DNA of 34,709 nt from Conidiobolus incongruus B7586 (Eukaryota; Entomophthoromycota; Entomophthoromycetes; Entomophthorales; Conidiobolaceae): positions 1-34,709 of the forward strand of contig JNEM01006774.1 in the NCBI GenBank assembly GCA_000697335.1, given 5' to 3'. Under the pieces are notes generated by a model. It saw only the letters and a list, made by a program, of their open reading frames with translations. It was not told where the DNA came from and made no database searches. Both the position numbers and the translations under genes were made by a program. This document shows positions 1 through 10,787 of the stretch, piece after piece (within the stretch, counting starts at the first letter, position 1; every line of letters begins with the position of its first letter).

Positions 1-99
1 ATATATAGGAAAATAAATATTTTCAAACTATATATATATATTTAATTTTTATTATTTTTTTTATTAAAATATTTTGATTTTAAAATTTATACTTAAATT

Positions 100-1195
100 T
101 AATTATAATTAAACTAGATTGTAATTATCAAAAAGCTTTGATTTTTGTATCTTTAAAGCTTAATTATAAACCCTTTAAAATCATTTAAAACTTGTAAATA
201 GCTTATAAAGATGGTGTTTTATTTAAAACTACTATATATTGCTGGATTTGTGATTTTAAAGCTAAAAGGGACACTATTTAAAATTTACTAAAATCTAAAA
301 GATTAATTTTTATTATTACTTTTTCACTTATTAATAAAGTAAAAAAATATATTAAGAAATACACTTTTATTTTTATTAGAGAATTATCAAAGTAATTTAA
401 TATTAATTATATAAACATGTTATATTTACTTAAATTTAAACCTAAATTAATTAATAAAAATATAAAATAAAAACTTTATAATTTAACAAAAGCTTAAAAA
501 AAACTAAAGTAGTTATAGTTAAATTAAACTTATTAAGGTATAACTAAAAACAAAGGTTTTTATAGTAAATATTTACAATTAATGAATTTTAAATTCTTTT
601 ATATAATCCTTTACTTAAAAATAAAATAAGATATTGGGTTAAGTTAAAATAATCCCCTCTATAAATTCTAATAAATAAATATTTTAAATATAAACAAATG
701 TTAATTGTTGTAATAGATTATAATAGTATATAGTTTTTTTATTTAATATCTCAAGGAAAATTAATTAATAGTAAGTTATATATTATTTTTTTAAATAAAA
801 CAATTTTTAAATGGTGTTCTCAATATAAATTAAAAACCCCTATTATTTTACATAATAATTGTAAAATACATAAAGCTAAAGCTATAAAAGATTTTTTATA
901 TAAAAAAAATTAGGAGTTACCACATCTAGTATATTTATCTAATTATAATCTATATGATTATAATTGTTTTAAACAATTAAAAAAACAGCTTGCAGGAAAA
1001 AAAATTCCTGTAAACAAATTAAATTAGTTTGTAAAACATCAAATTTCAGTCTTTAATAAAAAAAACTGTTTTTTAGGTATTAGAAGCTTACTAAAGGTAT
1101 AGAAAAGAGTTATTAATAATAAAAGAGGCTATTAATTTTATATTATTCATTAATTTTTATATATTATTTATTAATTTATTTGTTTAATTTTAATT
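100..1195 (+). mobile_element. Decayed Tc1/mariner-like DNA transposon
   Basis: Relic of a DDE transposase read left to right. From about 830 to 1060 one frame still reads like the C-terminal half of a Tc1/mariner transposase: a TPIIL-H-N-N-C segment (family form QDN), then IHKAKAIKDFLYKKN, a tract matching the SPDLNPIE region, and KQLKKQL. The QDN aspartate is now Asn, Ser and Pro codons read as Leu or Ser, and a Trp codon in KN-W-EL reads TAG. All fit C-to-T or G-to-A transitions. Around 240-290 a weak match to the GRP motif after the helix-turn-helix suggests the coding part begins near 120-200. Several stops and frame shifts mean it is dead. Terminal inverted repeats and a TA duplication were not found, so both ends are approximate. 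It shares its sequence with the copy at 34130-34709. Confidence 0.75.
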
Positions 1196-2224
1196 TTAAA
1201 ATTGTGCCATTACTTAATTTCTACACTAATAATCAAATTACAGATAATAATTTGTGTTATTAGTTATAGCAAATATTTGGAAAATTTGATTTGAAACTAA
1301 TAAATAGCTAGATTTAAATTTTAATTAATATAATTAATATTTTATTGGAATTATATAAATTTTTTTTACTCAATTTATTAAATGATTTTGAATTTGATTA
1401 ATTTTCAGCAAACTCAATAAATATATAAATATTTAATTACATTTATGAAATCTTTAATCTAATTTTTCTCAATCACTTGATTATATGTTTATAAAATTGA
1501 GGTTTGATTAATTTTATAGTGTATTGTTCATAAAATTGAAACAAATTCAAGGCTAAAATTCTTTGTATTGTCATCTGAAATTTACAATTGATATTGCTTA
1601 AAAATTTAAGCAGTTTATTATAAAATCAAATTTGAGCATCATAATATATATAATACTAAATAAGAAAATATCTGCACTGTAATTATCACTTTATAATATA
1701 TTTTGAAAAAGTCAATGAAAGAGTATCAATTTGATTAAATTCAACCATATATTTGAAATTTGTCAAAACTGGTAGAAATATAATGTGGGTGATGAAAAAT
1801 GATAATAATAATAAAATTTAATAATATATAAGCATGAATTAAAATAATAGGGAGTTAAAAAGAATCACATTTAGTTTTTAACATAGTTAACTAATTAAAT
1901 ATATAATTGAATAAACCTTGAAGGTGTGAAATAACTTACCAAGACACAGAGAAATATCGCAAAATGATAGCATATATTTATTTCATATAATTAAAGATAT
2001 TAATTCAATAATTGTTTAATTGAATAATCCGAATTGCAACTAAGAAATATGTTTGAAATTATTTTGTATAAAATTCAAACATTATTATGAACAATAACCA
2101 ATATTAGGTATTTTTTGAGATTTCACCTAATTTTAAATTTTAATAAAGAAGTTAATGAATCATGATTATAAATTACTTATAAGGATAATATATGGGAAGA
2201 AATGATTTAAACAGGGTAAAAAAT
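1196..2224. other. AT-rich intergenic stretch
   Basis: Between the transposon relic and the end of the ubiquitin-conjugating enzyme gene. Very low GC with stops in all frames. I see no gene, RNA or clear repeat in it; the last part presumably carries the 3' UTR of the minus-strand gene. Confidence 0.6.
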
Positions 2225-3250
2225 TTAAATGGTGACTCTCGACAATAACTTGGCAATGAATAAATAACTGAAAATTACACCAAATACGATCCATTTAATT
2301 CTACCAGTATACCAACTTGCATTGTTCGATGTAGTTGATGAAGTCTGTGATTTTGATTTGTTTTCATTGGCTGTGTTATTTTTCAATTGAATAGATTGTA
2401 CAAGCATTAATTCTGCCTTTTCCTTTGCTTCGATGGTATTAAATTCAGGGAAAACAGCTAATATTAAGAAATCAGTTAACTAAGCTATAATATAGATAAT
2501 ATATATATACTTACAAATAAATTGTCTATTATTTAAATTAAATAAATGAGATTTGGCAGCTAAAATCTTCTTTTCTTTAGTAGTCGTTTCAATACTACCG
2601 GAAGTAGATTGGTTTTCAAGCTATATTAAATTAGAATGGTAAATTTATGTTCGGTATATATATATAATAAATGACTCACCATAAAAGACAATAAACCGTT
2701 TAAAATAGTTGCAACTGACCAAGAAGGATTCCATAAATCAGCTAATAAATAATATCAGGATAAGTGTTATTAAAATTTAGTATAATAGTAATTACGATGA
2801 AAATCACTATAACTTAGACATAATCTTCTGTCGGTAGCAAATCGACCTATCAAAAAAAGCATTAAATATAAATGAAGTTGATAAAATAGCTTGAAAATAA
2901 ATTACCATTTGGAGTAATCATAATAATTGATGGTGGTTTATAAGGGTATTCACTTGGAAAAATGACTTTACCATGATATTGACCACCTAAACATTATTTG
3001 TTATTAAAAATAAAACTTAAAAATTTATAAAAAATATTACCTTCGTAAGGAGAGTCAGGTGGTCCAGTTAAAATATAGTGCCTAAAATAAAGTAATGAAA
3101 ATTAAATAAAAAGCATAATTAAACAATTAATAAAAATTACCATTCCAAAATATTAGATTCTAAAGGTTTAGCAGTAATATAAGGGATGGGACTTTCAATT
3201 AAATTTTTATATTCTTTTGTAAGTCTTTTAGTAGCTCCTTTACTTGCCAT
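2225..3250 (-). CDS. UBC6: ER tail-anchored ubiquitin-conjugating enzyme E2 (UBC6/UBE2J2 type)
   Basis: Seven exons, complement of 2225-2457, 2515-2620, 2680-2741, 2796-2846, 2906-2986, 3041-3081, 3141-3250, giving 227 residues. The start is the [10 protein letters not shown] methionine at 3250. The UBC fold is recognisable: SNILEWHY, the [10 protein letters not shown] turn, [21 protein letters not shown] with the catalytic cysteine, the [12 protein letters not shown] segment of the J class, and the GSIET tail. The C-terminus has a Ser/Thr/Asn-rich linker then one hydrophobic segment ([17 protein letters not shown]), a tail anchor. Family members sit in the ER membrane with the active site in the cytosol and ubiquitinate misfolded proteins with Doa10-type ligases in ERAD. 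Overall match is closer to UBE2J2 than to UBE2J1. Introns are 54-59 nt and all keep the frame, so the gene looks intact. Confidence 0.93.
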
Positions 3251-4039
3251 CTTGAATTTTGTACTAAATTTACTGTCAAAAAAAAATAAATTAATATTTA
3301 TTTATTAAAATTGAATTTGGATTTGAAATTACAATTATCAATTAGAATTTAATTATGAATATTTGAGAGTAGAGAGGATTAAGTGAACAAAAATATTTTT
3401 TCGATATTAAAAAAGTATTAATATGTATAGTTTGTTAAAATTCGGATTAATTGTTGAGGGAGGGTTAGTTTGAAGGCAAAATGCTGTGAAAATTACTTGC
3501 ATTCATATGTACTTGAATAATGTTGAGGCTTAATTTGACAATTTTTATTTATGGGATTTGTTGAATGAAAAATCTAGAATAGTTTGATATTATTTTTTGA
3601 ATCCACTTAACACTAAATATTATACAAATTAAAAATTGTATGATTATGAAACCTAAAAAAATACTTTAAATAATTATTCTAAAATGTATTTTAATAACAA
3701 TATATTTATCAGGGTGGTATAACTGTTGGATAAAAGGAAATTTGTTGAATGAATTTAAAAAATAGAGAATTTGATTGAAATAAAAATATCATTGTTATAG
3801 TATTTTGTATTAAAAGGTATTAAATCTTGAAAGCTTGATGCACATTATATAAATTAAAAGTCGAGTATAATCTATATATTTTAATAAACATAGTAACAAG
3901 CAATAGATGGTGTAAGTAAAATAAAGATGGGTTGATTCTAATGATATTAACAAGAAATACAAAAATTTTTAGTAAATATATTTGAGATATGTATTATATG
4001 TTATAATATAAAGTTTAAAATGATGAATATTATGTTACT
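3251..4039. other. Intergenic region, presumed promoter of the E2 gene
   Basis: AT-rich DNA between two genes on the same (minus) strand. It should hold the E2 promoter and the eIF3k 3' end. No convincing TATA box, RNA gene or ORF was seen. Confidence 0.5.
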
Positions 4040-4780
4040 TTAATTAATAAAAGAGAACAACTTCGATAATTGCTGAACTTTGATAGTTTCATCGACAGAA
4101 GTAGGCTTAACCTCGTTGAATTGATTAGTTTGAATTTTAATCAAATCATCTTGAATGCTCCAACCTAAAGATTCAATTAATTGATTGAACTCAGCATCGT
4201 TACCCTTTAAATTGAGGAATTTTAAGCATTGATCTTTTGAAATAGATTGGAAAGTAACTGAGATAATTTGAGAAATAACCAATCTCATAGATTGTTGAAA
4301 ATTGACGATTTCTGATAATAATTCTTCAACTTCTTTTGTTTCAGTCAATTTCCAGAATTCTTCAAATTGAGCACTTTGGAATAATTTATGTAATTCAAAT
4401 AATTTTTGTACTCCACTATCTTGAGCCTAAAACCATATTAGTTCATTATGAATATAATTATATAATGTAATATTCCTTACAGATTGTTGAGTTAATAAGC
4501 ATGAATAGGTATTGAAATCGGGTCCAGGTAAAACGGTAAGAGCTTTGGCTAAAATACTGACAATAATAGAAGGGTTAACCAAATGAGGGTTGAATTGATA
4601 GAGTTCCAAAATAGCCAAATTAGCTAGATGATCATATTCATTCTTACGGCATTGAACTCCAAAATAATGTTCTAATCTAGGTAAGTTATCGGGATTAAAT
4701 AATTCAATTCCAGTGAGGATAGCTTCAACTTCTTCAGGTCTGGAGGTAGGAATATTACTTTGAGTCAAAGAAGCAGTCAT
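4040..4780 (-). CDS. EIF3K: Translation initiation factor eIF3 subunit K
   Basis: Two exons, complement of 4040-4426 and 4481-4780, 228 residues; human eIF3k has 218. The single 54-nt intron (GTAAGG...TTTAG) is phase 0. Family landmarks in order: GIELFNPDNLPRLEHY, the NEYDHLANLAILELYQFNP segment, ILAKALTVLPGPDF, LTQQ, LFELHKLFQSAQFEEFW, and the C-terminal winged-helix part with LGWSIQDDLI and the DETIK segment. eIF3k pairs with eIF3l at the edge of the eIF3 octamer of PCI/MPN subunits and is non-essential in several eukaryotes. Saccharomyces has lost it while Neurospora and most other fungi retain it, which argues against a budding yeast. The start was chosen at the first methionine (MTASLTQ) after AT-rich upstream DNA. 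Confidence 0.93.
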
Positions 4781-7249
4781 TTTTTATTTCTTTTATATAA
4801 ATTGGTATTTTTTTAATGTAAATTTATATAATTTTATATCATCACACTTTATCTTTAATTTAAATTTTAATTTTGACTTTTATTCCATTATTGAATTGTG
4901 GGATATATCACATTCAATCAATATTACTCTCAGTAATATATTTACTAAATTCGGACATTATATATGACAGAAATACAGATATACATTAATTAAATAATAG
5001 TTCAAATTGTAAGATTTAAAAAATTGAAACATTACTCATCTTTAAAATGAACTTTGAATATCATATAAATCAATGTTGATTTTTTCACCAAATTTTATTT
5101 AATAATATCAAATGAAAATAACTTTTGGAACTATATTAAGATTGGATCCAAATATAGTATATATTGATTAAATATCCAATTGTGATATTATGTTCATAAA
5201 TAGTTAGATTTAGATAACCTTAGTGTTGCTTTTGGAAAAATACCTTGAATAATATATTCCAAATCTTAATAACTTTCTTGCTTTATGTTTGATAATAATT
5301 ATATTTTATATCATATTCTTAACTACTTCAAAATGATATATATATACTGATTTGAATTGGTTATATATATGGTATACTCGTAAATTATATAATCATTATA
5401 ATTGTTTAAAGTATATATTATAATTAACCAAGTATAATATGATCAATGACAAATTTTTTTGATTAATTTCGAATTTATTGTCAATCATTTGTATTGGGAA
5501 ATACAGATATGATTATTGAAGATAATTGATATTTATATTATTATTTATCATCATGGGTTTAAAGTAAACATTTTTAATATAATTCTTCAACTATAATTTT
5601 GAAAAAAAATCACATATTCAAATTAATTATTATCTTTATCGTGATGAAAATTAAGATAATTAGTAGAATTTGTTAAGAGAAAATCAATTTTATATGCCTA
5701 CTGGTTGCCACTGTTTTTCAAGTTTTAGAAAATAAGATTTCAACTGAAAATTTCTTTGATTCTATTTTTTCAAGAGTTATAATTTAGGATTTGAGTTTTG
5801 ATTAATAGTGATAATTTAATACATTAAAATGTATATTTATAAATCTTTAAATATTATTTAAAATGACAAATATATAAACTAACTGATTGTTTCCGTATAA
5901 AATAATATTATATTCTAATTAACTCTCATCAATCTAGGTAACATTTTAATTTAAAAATTAAAAAATGTCAAGCAATATAATTAATAAAAATTCCAAATAT
6001 ATTATTGATCTATAAAAATGTAATTTATCGCAAAATATTGAAATTTAATATGTTAGAGATGGGTAAAATTAAGGCCCAGAGTATAATCATGCGATTTTAT
6101 TAATAAAGATTAAAAAGAGAAAACCTGATATTATTCATAAGGTCCAATTCTTCTAGACTTGAATCACAAGGTTTTTTGGATTGTAGATCATTTGTGCTAT
6201 TTTCTTTGGTAGTTTGATTATTTTACTGGCATCAATATTTTGATCAATCCAAATATGACATATTAGATCAAAGAACAAGTGCTAGATATAACCATATTGT
6301 TATATTTGATTGCTTCATTAAAATCAAATTAAATATTTAATATTTATTTCAAAGATCAATCTTTATAAAATTATATTGATTACAATTAAAATATAATGAT
6401 GTTTAAGTTATATTGTGTTCACTACACTTTATATACAGTTGTTGATAATAATTGTATACTATAAAAATAGTATGTTATTGAAGTTTTTTTAATAAGCAGT
6501 GCTTGACAATAATATTTTGTATTAAGTATATAAGCTTGGATTTTAATATTCTAAAATCAGATACATAGTATTTGGAAAGCATTAAAAGTGATAATATATA
6601 AAATCAATACATTACTTTGAATATAATCATTCTAATTTTAAATTACAATAAAACGTAGAAGTAAGGAATTATATTATTTATTAAATCTTACCAAACCAAT
6701 CAAAGAATGATGAAATATTAATTATACCTAATTAAGAAGAGTGAGAAAATATATATATATAGCCATCGGTAAAACTATTGTTTTCATTTAAAAAATACTT
6801 GGGTGGTTTTTGAATGTTGGAAGCAATACTTTGTTCAAAAAGATCAATCAAATTGATTAATATTTCCACTTCAAATTTTTTAGTTGCAATTAATTTTTAA
6901 TTAGGATCATATTTATCACCATTTTTTATTTTATCCAATTATTTTTTAAATTGAGCCTATGATGTAATTTAAAGTATATATTTTAATATCACAGATTTTG
7001 TATCTATTAGATTTATTCAGATTAAAAAAGGTTTTGATCTGTAAACTATATCTAAATTATAGTAATCATTTTTATTATGTAAGCATCTGAAATAATTAAA
7101 TATTCTAATTAAATCATTGATTTTTAAGAATTATTAAGGTAATAAATTTCACTTAATAATCACCTGAGTGAATAGATCTAATAATTAACTGTAGTCTGAT
7201 ATATGGATAATATAGAATATATTAAATAGGGATTTAAATAAATATCATT
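4781..7249. other. Gene-poor AT-rich stretch with faint coding-like tracts
   Basis: Nearly 2.5 kb without a gene I can support. Two short minus-strand tracts (about 6770-6960 and 6120-6240) read like protein over 30-60 codons but are broken by stops; they are described as a finding. Otherwise only low-complexity A/T runs. Confidence 0.5.
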
Positions 7250-7939
7250 TATTATCTAACAAACAATGAAGAACTAGGAGTAAATATAAAATCATTCTGC
7301 CTTGAATCATCCTTCCCATAGAGTATTGAAAATCTTGCACGTTGTTAGAAAATTTATGCATACATTATATCATCACCTAATTGAATTAACATTTTGAAGT
7401 ACAAAATTTGAGATGCATCATAAATTTCGAAGGATATCTCTTACATTTCTTATTTCATTTGGGAAAATGAGATGATTTATTCTCTTCCCAACAGACGTAT
7501 TTTGTCAAAAGGTTTCCCTATAGACTGATCTACTAGAAACGAATGGTTATTATTAATTTACACAAAATGGGTATAATCAGAAGTCATTTGACCAATCCAC
7601 TAAAATAGTATATGGAAATAGGATTCTAGCCCCAAATTTCACTCATTGGTCAGTGGTTATTGGAAGGATCATCCGACCAATTAAATTAAGGGGAAGTCGC
7701 CTTGAAGAAAACTTGATTGGCTTATCCATATCTATAGATTAGCCTCTAAGAGCAATTCAAAATTCGAATCTACCAAATGTAGAAATATTTTTAGTATGGA
7801 ACGCACTTAATAGATGTTTAAAACTCCGTATATAAGGGACCAATATCAGCCGTTTTTCTTCAAGATCTTTAATCAAGGTTTAGAATAATTAACTTTAATA
7901 GGACTGTAAATTTAATTAAAATATATAACATATAGCAAA
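7250..7939 (+). promoter_or_regulatory. Upstream region of the ornithine aminotransferase gene
   Basis: GC rises well above the neighbouring intergenic DNA, as it also does upstream of the forkhead gene. Sequence directly shows a cluster of CCAAT/ATTGG pentamers: CCAAT at 7592-7596 and 7677-7681, ATTGG at 7645-7649 and 7659-7663. A TATA element follows nearer the gene. CCAAT clusters are classic binding sites of the HAP/CBC complex in fungi. That they act here is inference. A weak minus-strand reading frame through the same DNA is listed among the findings. Confidence 0.45.
7829..7836 (+). promoter_or_regulatory. TATA box of the ornithine aminotransferase gene
   Basis: TATATAAG, 104 bp before the start codon, in a GC-richer setting (CCG before, GGGACC after), so it stands out from background A/T. 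Spacing allows a transcription start near 7860-7870 and a 5' leader of about 70 nt. Confidence 0.6.
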
Positions 7940-9337
7940 ATGACTCTTCTAAGATCAAGAAATATTTTTTCCATTGGTAAGAATGCTGCCAAGTCCTTTG
8001 ATAGAAGCATTACTCGCTCTTTATCAGCTGCTGCTTTAAATGAAAAACAAAGCTCTGAATCCGCTTCCATTTCTAGTGAAGAAGTCATCGATCTCGAACA
8101 CAAATATGGTGCCCACAACTACCACCCCCTTCCCGTCGTTTTCTCACGTGCTCAAGGTGTTAATGTTTGGGACCCTGAAGGTAAAAGGTACATTGATTTC
8201 TTATCCGCCTACTCTGCTGTCAATCAAGGTCATTGTCACCCTAAGATCGTTGAATCTCTTGTCAAACAAGCTAGCACTTTGACTCTCAGCTCAAGAGCTT
8301 TCTATAACGATATGTTTGGTCAATATGCCAAATATGTCACTGAACTCTTCGGTTATGACATGGTTTTGCCCATGAATACCGGTGCTGAAGCTGTTGAAAC
8401 TGCTATGAAATTAGCTAGAAAATGGGGTTACCAAACCAAAAAAATCCCTCAAGACCAGGCCATCATTCTTGGTTGTGTAGATAACTTCCACGGTAGAACT
8501 ACCGGTATCATCTCCATGTCTACTGACCCTACTGCTACCACTGGTTTTGGTCCTCTCTTGAAGAACGTTGGTCCCAACGTCACTGGTTTGCCTGGCCCTA
8601 TCCGTTTCAATAATATCCAAGATCTTGAAAATGCTTTCAAATCTCATGGTGATAGAATTGCCGCCTTCCTCTTAGAACCTATCCAAGGTGAAGCCGGTAT
8701 CATTGTTCCCGATCAAGGTTATCTCAAGAAGGTTAGAGAATTATGTACACAATACAATGTCTTGATGATTGCCGATGAAATTCAAACTGGTTTGGCTAGA
8801 ACTGGTAAGATGTTAGCTGTTGATCACGAAAACATCCGTCCCGATCTTGTCCTTCTTGGTAAAGCTCTTAGTGGTGGTGTCTACCCCGTCAGTGCTGTCT
8901 TAGCTGATGAAAGTGTCATGCTTAGCATCCAACCTGGTGAACATGGTTCTACCTATGGTGGTAACCCCTTAGCTAGCGCTGTTGCTATTACTGCTCTTGA
9001 AGTAATTCAAGAAGAAAACTTAGTTGAAAACTCCAGAATCATGGGAGAGTTATTCAGATCCGAATTAAGCAAGATCAACAACCCTGCTATTTCCACTGTC
9101 AGAGGTAGAGGTTTATTGAACGCTGTCGTTGTCGATGAGTCTAAGACCAACGGTCGTACCGCTTGGGATCTCTGTATGTTAATGAAGCAAAACGGTGTCC
9201 TTGCTAAGCCTACTCACCAAAACATTATTCGTTTTGCCCCTCCTCTTTGCATTACCCGTGATGAAATGTTGGAAGGTATCGACATCATCAAGAAGTCTAT
9301 TGAACACTTGCCCAATGCTCCTAAAGCCGCTCACTAA
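7940..9337 (+). CDS. OAT: Ornithine aminotransferase, probably mitochondrial
   Basis: Single exon, 465 residues. It transfers the delta-amino group of ornithine to 2-oxoglutarate, giving glutamate-5-semialdehyde and glutamate, the link from arginine breakdown to proline and glutamate. Fold-type I class III aminotransferase landmarks: [17 protein letters not shown] for the PLP phosphate, [13 protein letters not shown], the IADEIQTG segment with the PLP-binding Asp279, and LLGKALSGG with the Schiff-base Lys308. HGSTYGGNP and RGRGLLNA follow. The first 35 or so residues are an extension rich in Arg, Lys and Ser with almost no acidic residues before Asp21, typical of a mitochondrial presequence; yeast Car2 lacks one and is cytosolic. 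Codons are GC-rich and biased (GGT, GCT, AAG, GTC), as in highly expressed fungal genes. Confidence 0.96.
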   Translation: MTLLRSRNIFSIGKNAAKSFDRSITRSLSAAALNEKQSSESASISSEEVIDLEHKYGAHNYHPLPVVFSRAQGVNVWDPEGKRYIDFLSAYSAVNQGHCHPKIVESLVKQASTLTLSSRAFYNDMFGQYAKYVTELFGYDMVLPMNTGAEAVETAMKLARKWGYQTKKIPQDQAIILGCVDNFHGRTTGIISMSTDPTATTGFGPLLKNVGPNVTGLPGPIRFNNIQDLENAFKSHGDRIAAFLLEPIQGEAGIIVPDQGYLKKVRELCTQYNVLMIADEIQTGLARTGKMLAVDHENIRPDLVLLGKALSGGVYPVSAVLADESVMLSIQPGEHGSTYGGNPLASAVAITALEVIQEENLVENSRIMGELFRSELSKINNPAISTVRGRGLLNAVVVDESKTNGRTAWDLCMLMKQNGVLAKPTHQNIIRFAPPLCITRDEMLEGIDIIKKSIEHLPNAPKAAH

Positions 9338-10384
9338 TTTATTTGTATTATTTTACCCATTCATTTATAATTGCTGTGGCATATTAAATTACCAATTTGA
9401 ATTGTACTAAAATTAATAGCCACCTTTTATAAACAAAAATTAGTAAATAAATTATCTCTCAAAAATAATCGAAATGTCAAACTCAAATTCATTTTGATGG
9501 ATTAGATTAGATGAATTCTCATAATTTAAGAACATTACAAAAATAATGTTGTCAAACTAGATTGGTGAGATTTTTGATTTTATATTTACCAATTACAGTG
9601 ACACGATAGAGGTCGCCCCGAAACACTATTCCATTTAACTGGTAAGGTGCCTAGAGGTAAGTTAAAATAAAATTATATTAATACTAATCGTTACTATTAT
9701 GAATAATTGGTATTATATTCAATTTATTGTGACTTAAAAATATTATTACTTGTAGATTTTTATTAAAATTCAGAATATATAACTTTAATGGTAAATTTTA
9801 AAGTATGTTCTCAATAGCATTAAAATATTCAGCATTTATATTTATTAAGTGTATATATTTATCTTATAATTGATGATATTAAATATTAAATTACTCATAT
9901 CCATTAACTTAATAATAGCTATTTTAAATTTCATACTCAATGTCAATGAATATTAGATTTTTAAATACAATTCATTACAAGTAATAAATGTAATAGGATA
10001 TTTAAAATTGATTAAGCATAACATATCGTTTAGAATTCTTAGTGATAATATTGAATTAAAAGATAATGCCAATACTGGATATCATCAATTATAAATCCTT
10101 AAAATGTTAATAAGCATAGTTCTATCAATTAAGATATTAAAAACCTCTTCAGTTAAATGAAGTCACTACTGTAATTACAAAAAATTCATTAGAATTAAGA
10201 TACCAAATGAGCAATTGAAAAGTAATCAAATTAAGAGATATAGAGTAAAAAATTAATGAATAAAATCACTAAATATTGTTAGTTCAAAGATATTAATATC
10301 AGTATTGTGAGAAATTTTGATTCTTTTGAAATTGGACTTGATTAGCATATTATTTACGAGAATAAACGTTTGATAAAAGTTGAT
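9338..10384. other. Intergenic region with one exon-like GC island
   Basis: Mostly AT-rich. The only exception is a 60-70 nt GC-rich island near 9598-9655 (see findings). No complete gene seen. Confidence 0.5.
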
Positions 10385-10685
10385 TGTCACAGTTCTCAGT
10401 GGCATTACCACTGAAATCATGATCTACGGGGAGTTATCACCAATCCATAACCCGCACAACTAGAACTGTGCTGTATACTGGTGGATGAACCACTAATAAA
10501 CAGAAATATATTAAGGTAAATAAGTAAAGTTTATTGTAGATATTGCACACAATAACAAGCCAAGGCTTAGTTATTGTATCAAAGATGGTATTTATACGGT
10601 AATACCAGTATTGAGATTGAGTCATATACACATGATATGATTATATTGGCTGGATGGTAGGAGAAACAGAATCAGATCTGTCACA
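10385..10685 (+). mobile_element. Solo LTR of a tRNA-targeting (Ty3-like) retrotransposon
   Basis: A 301-bp block, richer in GC than its surroundings, that starts TGTCACAG and ends CTGTCACA, i.e. TG...CA ends with an imperfect inverted repeat (TGTSACAG). It is flanked by near-identical 5-bp sequences, TTGAT at 10380-10384 and TCGAT at 10686-10690, as expected for a target duplication with one later change. It contains an AATAAA at 10496. Its end lies 10 bp before the mature 5' end of a tRNA-Leu gene, where Ty3-type elements insert at the Pol III start site. No internal region is present, so it is a fossil left by LTR recombination. Assignment to the Ty3/gypsy group rests on insertion site and terminal sequence only. 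Orientation is not known; plus is nominal. Confidence 0.6.
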
Positions 10686-10695
10686 TCGATTAATA

Positions 10696-10779
10696 GCTGA
10701 TATGGCCGAGTGGTCCAAGGCGGGTGACTTAAGATCCCCTCCCGGTAACGGGGCGTGAGTTCGAACCTCACTGTCAGCA
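10696..10779 (+). tRNA. tRNA-Leu (anticodon UAA)
   Basis: 84 nt including the discriminator A. Acceptor stem GCTGATA/TGTCAGC pairs over 7 bp with one T-G wobble; box A TGGCCGAGTGG; anticodon loop CTTAAGA with TAA at 10730-10732. The long variable arm CCCG-GTAA-CGGG is typical of Leu, and the T arm is GTGAG-TTCGAAC-CTCAC with box B. The anticodon stem GGTGA/TCCCC has one U-C mismatch in the middle. A Pol III terminator TTTTT follows at 10783-10787. No intron. A solo LTR ends 10 bp upstream. Confidence 0.92.
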
Positions 10780-10782
10780 TCA

Positions 10783-10787
10783 TTTTT
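10783..10787 (+). terminator. Pol III terminator of tRNA-Leu
   Basis: Run of five T starting 4 nt after the discriminator base, the usual RNA polymerase III stop signal. Confidence 0.75.
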
